A DNA stretch of 64,000 bases from JAWMQL01 sp033283165 (GTDB taxonomy: Bacteria > Pseudomonadota > Gammaproteobacteria > Pseudomonadales > Halieaceae), in NCBI GenBank assembly GCA_033283165.1, contig JAWMQL010000004.1, positions 1 to 64,000 of the forward strand, given 5' to 3'. Below, piece after piece: positions 35,209 to 43,917 of this stretch (positions are counted from its first letter, which is position 1; each line of letters starts with the position of its first letter). A program made the translations under genes and the position numbers. Under the pieces are notes generated by a model that was not told where the DNA came from, did no database searches, and was given only the letters and a program-made list of their open reading frames with translations.

Positions 35209-35979
35209 TTATTCCAGCCGGAAATGGTCCGCGTCGAGGTGGAACGGAAACCGCTCCCGGTAACTCACCAGCTCGGCGCCCTTCAGCAGTACTGAAGCGG
35301 CGCCCTTGTCGTCCTGCATGTCCTGCAACAGCTGGCCGTCAGCGGCGATTGCCAGGCTGTCGCCGCTGTACTCGAGACCCTTGGCATCCTTGCCCACCCG
35401 GTTGACCCCCACCACGCAACTCAGGTTTTCAATGGCGCGCGCGATCAACAGCTGGCGCCAGTGCAGGCGCCGTGTTTGGGGCCAGTTGGCCACGAACAGC
35501 ATCAGGTCGTAGTCCCCCAGGTTGCGGGTGAACACCGGGAAGCGCAGGTCATAACAGATCTGCAGCATGACGCGCCAACCCCGCCAGGGCACGATGACCC
35601 GCTCATTGCCCGCGGCGTAGCGCTTGTCTTCGCCCGCCATCCGGAACAGGTGGCGCTTGTCGTAGTGGTGGCAATCCTCGGGGGTGACGAACAGCATGCG
35701 ATTGACCACGCCCCGATCGGTTGTGACCGCGATACTGCCAGTAAAGGCGCAGTCGTATCGCGCTGCCAGTGTCCCGAGCCACTGCGCGGTCGCTCCGCCG
35801 GGAGGCTCGGCATTTTTCACCGCGTTCATGGAAAAACCGGTGGTGAACATTTCCGGCAACACCACCAGGTCGCTGCCGCCGGCCGCATCTGCTACCAGGT
35901 TCTCTATCTGGCGCCGGTTGTCCTCGGGGGCTTCCCAGGCCAGTTCGCACTGCACGAGGGTAACAGTCAGATCCTGCAT
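35209..35979 (-). CDS. Carbon-nitrogen hydrolase, omega-amidase-like (YafV)
   Basis: A 256-residue nitrilase-superfamily amidase. The catalytic triad is visible: Glu43 in LPEMFTTGF, Lys near 110 in YDKRHLF and Cys near 143 in LQICYDLRFP. The EMFTTGFSM and DLRFPVF contexts match YafV/omega-amidase, which cleaves 2-oxoglutaramate or 2-oxosuccinamate made by transaminases. It overlaps the upstream methionine-aminotransferase-like gene by 13 bp, a pairing that fits this chemistry. It converges on the OmpA-family gene with no gap. Confidence 0.87.
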   Translation of the reverse strand: MQDLTVTLVQCELAWEAPEDNRRQIENLVADAAGGSDLVVLPEMFTTGFSMNAVKNAEPPGGATAQWLGTLAARYDCAFTGSIAVTTDRGVVNRMLFVTPEDCHHYDKRHLFRMAGEDKRYAAGNERVIVPWRGWRVMLQICYDLRFPVFTRNLGDYDLMLFVANWPQTRRLHWRQLLIARAIENLSCVVGVNRVGKDAKGLEYSGDSLAIAADGQLLQDMQDDKGAASVLLKGAELVSYRERFPFHLDADHFRLE

Positions 35980-37109
35980 AAAATCTCCGCGGCCCGCAGC
36001 AGGGTATCGTCGCTCTTGGCGAAACAGAAGCGCAGTACCTGCTGCGGTGGTGCCTGTTCATAAAATATTGAAATCGGAATTGAGGCCACACCGTGCTCCC
36101 GGGTCCATTCTTCGCACAGCTGATAGTCCGGTCTGTCGCTGATGGCGCTGTAGTCCAGCAACTGGAAGTAACTGCCCCGGGAGGGCGTGACGGAAAAGCG
36201 CGATGTGGACAGGGCGTTGCAGAACAGGTCCCGCTTGGCCTGGTAGAAGGCGGCCAGGGTCGCCGGGTAATCCGGTTCAGCGCGGATAAAATCTGCCAGG
36301 GCCAGCTGAACCGGTGTGACCGCGACGAAGGCCACGAACTGGTGCACCTTGCGCAGCTCCGCGGTCAGCGCCGGGGGAGCCACACAGTAGCCGGTTTTCC
36401 AGCCTGTGACGCTGAAGGTCTTGCCGAAGGAAAAATGGGCGAAACTGCGCTGTCGCAGAGCCGGGTACTGCAATACGCTGTGGTGTTGCTCGCCGTCGAA
36501 TACCAGGTGCTCGTAGACCTCGTCGGAGCACACCAGCAGGTCATGGCGCTCGGCCAGGTCCTGCAACTGCCGCATGTCGTCGTCGCTGAAGGTGCTCCCC
36601 GCCGGATTGTGCGGGGAGTTGATCATGATCATCCGGGTGCGTCGCCCGACGGCTTCAGTCACCCGCTGCCAGTCGACCCGGAAGTCTCCCGGTGTCAGAG
36701 GCACCCTCACCGTGGTGCCGCCGGCCAGTTCCACGGCCGGTTCATAGCTGTCATAACAGGGGTCAAGCAGGATAACCTCGTCCCCGGGGCGCACGCAGGC
36801 GGTCACCGTGCAGAAAATGCCTTCCGTGGCGCCGGGAACCACGGTGATCTCCTGTTCCGGATCACAGTCGACCCCCCGGTGGCGGGCAAGCTGTCCGGCC
36901 ACCTGTTCGCGCAGCACCGGCAGCCCCGCCATGGGCGCATACTGGTTGTGTCCTGCCAGGCTGTGCCGCCCCAGCGCCTCGCGCAGGGCCAGCGGTGCGT
37001 CAAAGTCGGGAAAGCCCTGGGACAGGTTGATAGCGTCGCACTCGGCTGCCAGCGCGGACATGCGGGTGAAGATTGTGGTGCCGACCTTGGGCAGCCGGGT
37101 TTTGATCAT
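35967..37109 (-). CDS. Methionine-type aminotransferase (YbdL-like)
   Basis: A 380-residue class I PLP aminotransferase from MIKTRLPKVGTTIFTRM. Motifs: INLSQGFPDFDAP, GATEGIF, the NSPHNPAGS Asn, the CSDEVYEHLVF Asp/Tyr, and the lysine in SFGKTFSVTGWKTGYC. The KVGTTIFTRMSALA opening and the whole pattern fit E. coli YbdL and other glutamine-dependent methionine aminotransferases. Coupled with the omega-amidase gene downstream, it would use Gln as amino donor in methionine salvage. It starts 10 bp after the Lrp-like gene. Confidence 0.87.
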   Translation of the reverse strand: MIKTRLPKVGTTIFTRMSALAAECDAINLSQGFPDFDAPLALREALGRHSLAGHNQYAPMAGLPVLREQVAGQLARHRGVDCDPEQEITVVPGATEGIFCTVTACVRPGDEVILLDPCYDSYEPAVELAGGTTVRVPLTPGDFRVDWQRVTEAVGRRTRMIMINSPHNPAGSTFSDDDMRQLQDLAERHDLLVCSDEVYEHLVFDGEQHHSVLQYPALRQRSFAHFSFGKTFSVTGWKTGYCVAPPALTAELRKVHQFVAFVAVTPVQLALADFIRAEPDYPATLAAFYQAKRDLFCNALSTSRFSVTPSRGSYFQLLDYSAISDRPDYQLCEEWTREHGVASIPISIFYEQAPPQQVLRFCFAKSDDTLLRAAEILCRI

Positions 37110-37119
37110 GCGCAGCGTC

Positions 37120-37590
37120 TTAAAGTTGGGAATCCAGCGGCAGTTCCGTGATGTTTTTGATCTCGGTGACCGCCATGTGGGAGTGTAACTCACGAATTGA
37201 GGGACTGGCAGTCAGGGTATTGCGTACGAAGGCCTCGTAGTGTCGGATGTCGCGCGTCACGATTTTCAGCATGTAATCCCAGATACCGGTCATGGTGTAG
37301 CACTCCACTACCTCGGGGTGGTCCACGATGTCCTGTTCGAACTGGATCAGGTTCTGGCGTCCGGTGGAGGTCAGGTTGATGGTGGCGAAGACCACCACGT
37401 CCATGCCCAGCGCCTGCCGGTCCAGCACGGCCACCCGGCGCTTGATCAGTCCTTCCTGTTCCATGCGATTGATGCGGCGCCAGCAGGGCGACTGCGAGAC
37501 ATTGACCCGCTCGGCGATGGCCGCGGTGCTGACCGTGGCGTCCGCCTGGAGTATCTTCAGGATTTGGATATCCTGCTTTTGAAGTTCCAT
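37120..37590 (-). CDS. Lrp/AsnC family transcriptional regulator
   Basis: A 156-residue regulator with an N-terminal winged helix-turn-helix (ILKILQADATVSTAAIAERVNVSQSPCWRRINRME, about 9-43) and a C-terminal RAM ligand-binding domain (VVECYTMTGIWDYMLKIV). The SQSPCWRRI recognition helix is typical of Lrp/BkdR-like proteins. It is divergent from the indolepyruvate oxidoreductase/leucine dehydrogenase genes and upstream of the aminotransferase/amidase pair, so it probably controls both in response to an amino acid. Confidence 0.9.
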   Translation of the reverse strand: MELQKQDIQILKILQADATVSTAAIAERVNVSQSPCWRRINRMEQEGLIKRRVAVLDRQALGMDVVVFATINLTSTGRQNLIQFEQDIVDHPEVVECYTMTGIWDYMLKIVTRDIRHYEAFVRNTLTASPSIRELHSHMAVTEIKNITELPLDSQL

Positions 37591-37725
37591 AGAATAAAAA
37601 TACCTATTTATAGAAAAATAAGGGCTATTTTATGCTCGATTTAAGCAAATTGCAGCTTACTTTGAATAATCTATCCTTGTTAGATGAGGCAAACTATATC
37701 GACCTGAAATAACGCGGATAATGTG
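37591..37725. promoter_or_regulatory. AT-rich divergent control region, probable Lrp-type operator
   Basis: A 135-bp stretch much richer in A and T than its surroundings, lying between the Lrp-family gene and the indolepyruvate oxidoreductase gene. It contains an imperfect palindrome, CCTATTTATAGAAAAATAAGG (37606-37626), and an A/T-tract pattern of the kind Lrp proteins bind. Autoregulation and control of the divergent operon are inferred. Confidence 0.5.
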
Positions 37726-40700
37726 ATGGGTAAAGATCAGTCGGCGGCTATCCGCCAGGTTTCCCTGGAAGACAAGTATGCCCTGGACGCCACCCGGGCC
37801 TATATGACCGGTATCGAGGCGCTGGTGCGCCTGCCGATGCTGCAGCACCAGCGCGACCAGCAGCGCGGGCTGAACACCGCCGCCTTCATCTCCGGCTACC
37901 GTGGCTCCCCGGTGGGTGGCGTGGACCAGGCCATGTGGAAGGCGCGCCCCTGGCTGCAGAAGCACAATGTGCATTTCCAGCCCGGCGTCAACGAAGACCT
38001 GGCCGCCACCGCTGTATGGGGTAGCCAGCAAACCAACCTGTTCGCCGGGGCCCGCTACGACGGCGTGTTCGGCATGTGGTACGGCAAGGGCCCCGGAGTC
38101 GACCGCTCCATGGACGTGATGAAGCACGCCAATGCCTTTGGCACCTCCCGGTATGGCGGTGTGCTGGCAGTCGCCGGGGACGACCACGCCTGTAAATCCT
38201 CTACCCTGCCACACCAGTCAGAGCATATGTTCATGGGGGCATCCATACCGGTGCTGGCGCCGGCCAATGTACAGGAAGTGCTGGACCTGGGCGTGTACGG
38301 CTGGGAACTGTCGCGCTACAGCGGCTGCTGGGTGGCCCTGAAAGCGATCACTGAAAATATGGATTCGGCAATCTCCGCCGATATCGACCCCAATCGCATC
38401 AGCATCACCATTCCGGAAGATTTCCAGCTGCCCGCGGACGGGGTGCACGCGCGCTGGCCCGACCGACCTCTGGATCAGGAATTGCGCCTCAACAAGTACA
38501 AGATTTACGCCGCACGGGAGTTCGCCCGGGTCAACGGACTCAATCGTATTGTCCTGGACAGCCCCGGAGCCCGGTTCGGCATTATTACCTCTGGCAAGGC
38601 CTACCTTGACGTCATGCAGGCCCTGGAGGACATGGGTATCAATGACGCGGTCGCGGCGGAAATCGGCCTGCGGGTGTACAAGGTGGGCATGCCCTGGCCC
38701 CTGGAGCCTGCGACCACGCACCAGTTTGCCGAGGGCCTGGAAGAGATCCTGGTGGTGGAGGAGAAACGCTCCGTCATCGAGGACCAGCTTACCAGCCAGC
38801 TGTACAACTACCCGGTGGCAGCCCGGCCGCGGGTCTTTGGCGAATTTGATGAGCAGGGTCGCGACCTGCTGCCCAACCTGTCGGAGCTGACCCCCGCGAC
38901 CATCGCCCTTGCGATCGCCGGTCGCCTGCGCCGTTTTTACCAGTCGGAAACCATGGAGCGGCGGGTCCGCTGGATCGAGGAAAAAGAGGCGTCCCTGGCC
39001 AGGCCGCGGGATGTCATCGAGCGGGTCCCCCATTTCTGCTCCGGCTGTCCTCATAACACGTCCACCCGGGTGCCGGAAGGCAGTCGCGCCATGGGCGGTA
39101 TCGGTTGTCACTACATGGCCACCTGGATGCCCGATCGCGAGACCCACACCTTTACCCAGATGGGCGGGGAGGGGGTCACCTGGATCGGCCAGGCGCCTTT
39201 CACCGACACCAAGCACGTATTCCAGAACCTGGGTGACGGCACGTACTTTCACTCGGGCATCCTGGCTATCCGGGCCGCGGTGTCCGCGGGCGTCAATATT
39301 ACTTACAAGATCCTGTACAACGATGCCGTCGCCATGACCGGGGGCCAGCCCATCGACGGCACACTCAGCGTCGAAGATCTGGTGCACCAGCTGCGCGGTG
39401 AAGGCGTGCGACGACTGGCGCTGGTCAGCGATGAGCCCGGCAAGTGGCGCGGCCAGTTTGGCAGCATCCCGGGCTACAGCCTGCACCACCGCAGCGAACT
39501 CGACGCCCTGCAGCGCGAACTGCGGGAATACGAGGGCACCTCGGTCATCATCTACGAGCAGACTTGTGCCGCGGAAAAACGTCGCCGGCGCAAGAAGGGC
39601 ACCATGATTGACCCCGCCAAGCGGCTCTTTATCAACCCGGAGGTCTGTGAGGGCTGCGGTGACTGCAGCATCAAGTCCAACTGCCTGTCCGTGTTGCCGT
39701 TGGAAACCGAGTTGGGTCGCAAGCGGCAGATTGACCAGAGCGCCTGTAACAAGGATTACAGCTGCGCCGAGGGCTTCTGCCCGAGCTTCGTCACGGTGCT
39801 GGGCGGCAGCCTCAAGAAACCGGCCGCGGGGAACAGCGCCGATGGCCTGTTGTTCGATCCCCTGCCCGAGCCTGTACTGCCCACTCTGGAACAGCCCTGG
39901 AACACCGTGGTAACGGGTGTCGGCGGAACCGGTGTGCTGACCATCAGCGCCCTGGTGGCGATGGCAGCTCATATCGAGGGCAAGGGCTGCGCGACGCTCA
40001 ACCAGACCGGCCTGGCGCAGAAGTTCGGTGCCGTGGTCAGCCATGTGCGGGTCAGCGAGCAGCAGGAAGATATAAAAGCCGTGCGCATTCCCGCTGGAGA
40101 GGCGGACCTGTTGCTGGGTTGCGACCTGGTCGTCACTTCTACCTACGAGGCCCTGGGTAAAGTGGCCCTGGGTCGCAGCCATGCGGTGGTCAATGAAGCG
40201 GAAGTGCCCACTGCCGCGTTCGTGCTCGATCCCGACGCGCGTTTTCCCACCTCGGCCATGAAAGAGAAAGTCAGCACCGAGGTCGGGGAACAGGATTGCC
40301 ACTTTATCAATACCACGGCAATCGCCACCGCCCTGATGGGTGACTCCATTGCCGGCAACCTGTTCCTGCTGGGTTACGCCTATCAACAGGGACTGGTGCC
40401 GGTATCAGCCGCTTCACTGGAGCGGGCAATCGAGCTCAATGGCGTGGCCGTGGAATTCAACAAACAGGCTTTCCTGTGGGGCAGGCGCTGCGCTCACCAG
40501 CCTGAACGGGTGCTGGAAGCCGCAGGCATCGACCAGTCGCGCCCGGCCCCCCTGTCGCTGGAAAAAGTTATCGAGGACCGCGCGCAGCGCCTGGGCGAGT
40601 ACCAGAACGCCGCCTACGCCGAGCGCTATCGCCGTGCGGTGGACAAAGTCCGGCAGGCCGACCCGCGCGCCGCGGAGGCGGATTCGATTGCGATGGCCGC

Positions 40701-41220
40701 GGCCCGAAACCTGTACAAGCTCATGGCCTACAAGGACGAGTACGAAGTGGCGCGCCTGTACAGCGGCGAGCGCTTCCGGCAGCGCATCAGCGAGCAGTTC
40801 GAAGGTGACTACGAGCTGCGCTTCAACCTGGCGCCGCCACTGCTCAGCAAGCGTGACCCGCAAACCGGACACCTGCAGAAGCGGGAATACGGTCCGTGGC
40901 TGATGCGCGCCTTCGGGTTGCTGGCCCGGCTGCGCTTTCTGCGCGGCACGCCGCTGGACCTGTTCGGCTATACCGAGGAGCGGCGTCGGGAGCGGGCTGA
41001 TATCAGCGACTACGAGGCGCTGCTCGACGAATTGCTCGCGTCCCTGGACGAAACCAATTACCAGCCTGCGCTGGAGCTGGCGCGCCTGCCGGCCCGCTTG
41101 CGTGGCTTCGGTCACGTCAAGGACCGCAACCGGGACAACCTGGATGGCCGGCGCGAGGAACTGCTGCGCCTGTTCCGGGGCGAGCCCGCCCAGGTCGTGC
41201 AGGTTGTCGAGGCCGCCTGA
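37726..41220 (+). CDS. Indolepyruvate ferredoxin oxidoreductase family protein (fused subunits)
   Basis: A 1164-residue single-chain 2-oxoacid:ferredoxin oxidoreductase (ATG 37726; GTG 37723 also possible). It holds the N-terminal pyrimidine-binding domain (SGYRGSPVGGVDQAM; NEDLAATA), a transketolase-like middle, the TPP-binding part (HFCSGCPHNTS; GGEGVTW; YNDAVAMTGGQP), a Cys-rich Fe-S insertion (CEGCGDCSIKSNC, CSAEGFCPSF-type Cys) and a C-terminal gamma domain with GVGGTGVLT. It decarboxylates aryl or branched-chain 2-oxoacids to acyl-CoA. It heads a unit with leucine dehydrogenase, which would supply branched-chain 2-oxoacids. Confidence 0.9.
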   Translation: MGKDQSAAIRQVSLEDKYALDATRAYMTGIEALVRLPMLQHQRDQQRGLNTAAFISGYRGSPVGGVDQAMWKARPWLQKHNVHFQPGVNEDLAATAVWGSQQTNLFAGARYDGVFGMWYGKGPGVDRSMDVMKHANAFGTSRYGGVLAVAGDDHACKSSTLPHQSEHMFMGASIPVLAPANVQEVLDLGVYGWELSRYSGCWVALKAITENMDSAISADIDPNRISITIPEDFQLPADGVHARWPDRPLDQELRLNKYKIYAAREFARVNGLNRIVLDSPGARFGIITSGKAYLDVMQALEDMGINDAVAAEIGLRVYKVGMPWPLEPATTHQFAEGLEEILVVEEKRSVIEDQLTSQLYNYPVAARPRVFGEFDEQGRDLLPNLSELTPATIALAIAGRLRRFYQSETMERRVRWIEEKEASLARPRDVIERVPHFCSGCPHNTSTRVPEGSRAMGGIGCHYMATWMPDRETHTFTQMGGEGVTWIGQAPFTDTKHVFQNLGDGTYFHSGILAIRAAVSAGVNITYKILYNDAVAMTGGQPIDGTLSVEDLVHQLRGEGVRRLALVSDEPGKWRGQFGSIPGYSLHHRSELDALQRELREYEGTSVIIYEQTCAAEKRRRRKKGTMIDPAKRLFINPEVCEGCGDCSIKSNCLSVLPLETELGRKRQIDQSACNKDYSCAEGFCPSFVTVLGGSLKKPAAGNSADGLLFDPLPEPVLPTLEQPWNTVVTGVGGTGVLTISALVAMAAHIEGKGCATLNQTGLAQKFGAVVSHVRVSEQQEDIKAVRIPAGEADLLLGCDLVVTSTYEALGKVALGRSHAVVNEAEVPTAAFVLDPDARFPTSAMKEKVSTEVGEQDCHFINTTAIATALMGDSIAGNLFLLGYAYQQGLVPVSAASLERAIELNGVAVEFNKQAFLWGRRCAHQPERVLEAAGIDQSRPAPLSLEKVIEDRAQRLGEYQNAAYAERYRRAVDKVRQADPRAAEADSIAMAAARNLYKLMAYKDEYEVARLYSGERFRQRISEQFEGDYELRFNLAPPLLSKRDPQTGHLQKREYGPWLMRAFGLLARLRFLRGTPLDLFGYTEERRRERADISDYEALLDELLASLDETNYQPALELARLPARLRGFGHVKDRNRDNLDGRREELLRLFRGEPAQVVQVVEAA

Positions 41221-41249
41221 CAGATAACAATACCCCGGAGGATCTGTAA

Positions 41250-42311
41250 ATGAGTGTGATGACCGCGCCGTCTTTTGACGGCCACGAACTGGTGGCGTTC
41301 CGCCGCGATGACGCCAGCGGCCTCAAGGCCATTGTCGCCGTGCACGATAGCCGGCTGGGCCCCGGTGTCGGTGGCTGCCGCATGTATCCCTACGGCAGTG
41401 AAGATGCGGCTCTGGACGATGTGTTGCGCCTGTCCCGCGGCATGACCTACAAGTCGGCCCTGGCCGGGCTGCCCATGGGGGGCGGCAAGTCCGTCATTAT
41501 CGGCGATCCCCGGCGCGACAAGAGTCGCGCACTGCTCGAGGCCATGGGTGATTTCATCGATTCGCTGGGAGGGCGCTACGTCGCCGCTGAGGATTCCGGC
41601 ACAGGGGTGGAGGACATCCGGGTCATGGCCGGCCGCACCCGCCATGTCAGTGGCCTGACCGATAACGAACACGGCGGAGACCCCTCGCCCAGTACCGCTT
41701 ACGGCGTATTCCTGGGAATCTGCACAGCAGTCCGCTACCGGCTCGGCAGTGACAGCCTGGCGGGCCTGAAAGTGGCCATCCAGGGGCTGGGTCACGTGGG
41801 CTATTACCTGGCGCGCTTTCTGGTGGAAGCAGGTGCCGAGGTTTACGGCGCCGATGTGATGGTTGCCAATCTCGAGCGCTCGGTGCGCGACCTCGGCGTC
41901 AAACCGGTCGCGACAGACCAGATTCTCGGCCTGGAGGTGGACGTGCTGGCACCCTGCGCCATGGGTGCCGTGCTCAACAGTGACTCCATTCCCGGGCTGC
42001 GAGCGGGTATCGTGGCCGGCGCCGCCAACAACCAGCTGGCAAGCGCCGAGGATGGCGTCGGGCTGGCCGAGCGCGGCATCCTGTACTGCCCCGATTTCCT
42101 GATCAATGCCGGCGGAATCATCGATGTCCACCACCAGCGCAGCGGTTCTGACGAAGCGCTGAAGGCAGGCCACATCGAGCGCATTGCCACCACCCTGGAA
42201 CAGGTATTGCAGCGGGCCGACGCCGGTCGCCTGCCGACCGGCCCGATCGCAGAAGCCATGGCCGAGGATATCCTGTGCCAGGCGGTTGCCGACAGCCCCC
42301 GGGCTGCCTGA
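41250..42311 (+). CDS. Leucine dehydrogenase (Glu/Leu/Phe/Val dehydrogenase family)
   Basis: A 353-residue NAD-dependent amino-acid dehydrogenase starting 29 bases after the oxidoreductase stop, with GGAGGATC as RBS. The catalytic lysines are in TYKSALAGLPMGGGKSVI; the Rossmann motif is VAIQGLGHVGYYLA; AGAANNQLA is the family cofactor loop. Length and motifs fit leucine/branched-chain rather than glutamate dehydrogenases. Deamination of Leu/Val/Ile gives substrates for the neighbouring oxidoreductase. Confidence 0.87.
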   Translation: MSVMTAPSFDGHELVAFRRDDASGLKAIVAVHDSRLGPGVGGCRMYPYGSEDAALDDVLRLSRGMTYKSALAGLPMGGGKSVIIGDPRRDKSRALLEAMGDFIDSLGGRYVAAEDSGTGVEDIRVMAGRTRHVSGLTDNEHGGDPSPSTAYGVFLGICTAVRYRLGSDSLAGLKVAIQGLGHVGYYLARFLVEAGAEVYGADVMVANLERSVRDLGVKPVATDQILGLEVDVLAPCAMGAVLNSDSIPGLRAGIVAGAANNQLASAEDGVGLAERGILYCPDFLINAGGIIDVHHQRSGSDEALKAGHIERIATTLEQVLQRADAGRLPTGPIAEAMAEDILCQAVADSPRAA

Positions 42312-42320
42312 GCGCCACTA

Positions 42321-43103
42321 CTACGGCGTCGTGGAGAAGTTGCCACCTCCCGGCGCCGCGACTTCGCCGGGCGCCAGCTGCATGTAGCGCCGCAGGCAAT
42401 ACACACCGAGGTAGAAGGGACCGGTATCCAGCAGGGCCACGGTGGCCTTGAACAGGTAGTTACTGCCCACCAGGACCAGCAACGTGCCGAAAGTCAGCTC
42501 ATCGCGCAGGAACGCCGCGCCGAAGGTCACGCTGATCACCATCACGGAATCCACCATCTGGCTCATCAGGGTGCTGAAGTTGTTGCGCACCCACAGGTAC
42601 TTGCCCCGGGTGACGCGCTTCCAGAAGTGAAATAACTGCACGTCGCAGTACTGGGCCGCGATGTAGGCCAGCATGGAGGCGAATACCGCTCCCGAGGTGG
42701 TGGCGTAAATCAACTGGTACAGGCCGATGCTGGAGTCCACGGTCTCGCCGTTGGGCAGGCTGACCGGCGCGGCCAGCTGCAGGATTTGCCAGGGCGGCAT
42801 ATTCTCCGCCGGGACCGAGGGCATGGCATTGCCCAGGAACAGGATGAACAGGATCAGGAAGTTCAGGCCCAGGCCCACGGTAACCAGGAAGTTGGCGCGC
42901 CGTTTGCCGTATAACTCGCAGATCAGGTCGGTGCAGAGAAAAGTCAGGGGATAGGGCAGTACACCCACCGCCAGCGCCATGGGTCCGAGCTGGATGAAGC
43001 GCGTGATCCCAATCACATTGAGCAGGGTCATGGCGCAGAGAAAGGTACCGGCCAGGACCAGGAACACCCGCTCGCGCCGGTCCCACAAGTGCTCCGGGGA
43101 CAC
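42321..43103 (-). CDS. Queuosine precursor transporter (YhhQ/VUT family)
   Basis: A 260-residue membrane protein with about six to seven helices. The family motifs are LPYPLTFLCTDLICELYGKRRAN near residue 50-70 and, in the C-terminal half, the RNNFSTLMSQMVDSVMVI segment. YhhQ-type proteins import preQ0/preQ1. Its ATG follows the SDR stop by one base, so the two are an operon. The pterin-synthase homolog upstream is a QueD relative, which fits a queuosine link, although that protein is atypical. Confidence 0.87.
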   Translation of the reverse strand: MSPEHLWDRRERVFLVLAGTFLCAMTLLNVIGITRFIQLGPMALAVGVLPYPLTFLCTDLICELYGKRRANFLVTVGLGLNFLILFILFLGNAMPSVPAENMPPWQILQLAAPVSLPNGETVDSSIGLYQLIYATTSGAVFASMLAYIAAQYCDVQLFHFWKRVTRGKYLWVRNNFSTLMSQMVDSVMVISVTFGAAFLRDELTFGTLLVLVGSNYLFKATVALLDTGPFYLGVYCLRRYMQLAPGEVAAPGGGNFSTTP

Positions 43104-43104
43104 G

Positions 43105-43806
43105 TCAGCTCTCCTTCTGGCCCAGGTTGGCGTGCAGCACCGAGCCGTTGATTACCGGGTTGTGGTGGGCCCAGTGGATCAGATCGGCAATCTCACGTGG
43201 CCGGATCAGGCGATTGAAGCTGTTCATGCTCGCGATGGCCTGCTCCACCGCCGGGTCTGTGCCGATATGGGTGCGCAGCATTTCGGTGTCGGTAAACCCG
43301 GGGCAGATCAGGGCAGTGTGAACGCCGCTGCCCATCAGGTCCTGGCAGGTGGCCCGCATCATGCCCAGTTGGGCGTGCTTGCTCACCACATAGCTGAAAG
43401 AACCGCTCACGGCCTTTTCCGACAGGGTCGAGCCCACGTACAGCACACTGGAGCCGCGAGGCATCAATGGCAACAGGCGCTGATTGATGCTGTTGAGAGC
43501 TACCAGATTGCTTTCCAGCACCGAGCGCAGGCTGTCACTGTCGCAGTCGATGGCGCTGTCCTTGCGCATCTGGCTGGCGTTGTAGACCAGGGCAACGCTG
43601 TCGCGATCATCGATAGCCTCGACCAGTCGATCGCAGGCCGCCGTCACCGAGGCCTCGTCTGCCAGGTCGCAGGCTATATTGTCGATCCCGTCCAGCGGGC
43701 AGGCACGCCGGGACAGGTTGAAGACCCGGTAGCCGTCCGCAAGGAACAGGGCAGCGGTCTCCCGGCCGATGCCGACGCTGGCGCCGGTAATAATCGCTGT
43801 TTTCAT
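43105..43806 (-). CDS. Short-chain dehydrogenase/reductase
   Basis: A 233-residue classical SDR. The cofactor motif is TGASVGIGRETA; a conserved Asn sits in VYNAS; the active-site Ser is in YVGSTLSEKA and Tyr/Lys in YVVSKHAQLG. The arginine pair after strand 2 (NLSRRACP) suggests NADP(H). It resembles the sepiapterin-reductase-like group in length. It forms an operon with the YhhQ gene and is divergent from the pterin-synthase homolog, so a pterin substrate is a reasonable guess only. Confidence 0.8.
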   Translation of the reverse strand: MKTAIITGASVGIGRETAALFLADGYRVFNLSRRACPLDGIDNIACDLADEASVTAACDRLVEAIDDRDSVALVYNASQMRKDSAIDCDSDSLRSVLESNLVALNSINQRLLPLMPRGSSVLYVGSTLSEKAVSGSFSYVVSKHAQLGMMRATCQDLMGSGVHTALICPGFTDTEMLRTHIGTDPAVEQAIASMNSFNRLIRPREIADLIHWAHHNPVINGSVLHANLGQKES

Positions 43807-43917
43807 ATGGTTCTTGCGGCTTTCCTCGACAGGTCCTGAACGGCAGACTCATTGATTTCCTTGGCCACGTCAAGCACGCTGGTTACAATCGAGATCGGCC
43901 AACCAGGATATCGCAGC

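Noticed and set aside
37120..37193. Overlap of the Lrp-like gene and the longer aminotransferase frame
   Set aside because: The aminotransferase start at 37109 (MIKTRLPKVG) removes the overlap and matches the family N-terminus.
38218..40386. 722-codon minus-strand ORF opposite the indolepyruvate oxidoreductase gene
   Set aside because: It lies wholly inside a gene with clear TPP and Fe-S motifs, has no recognisable domain, and its composition is that expected of an antisense frame in GC-rich DNA.
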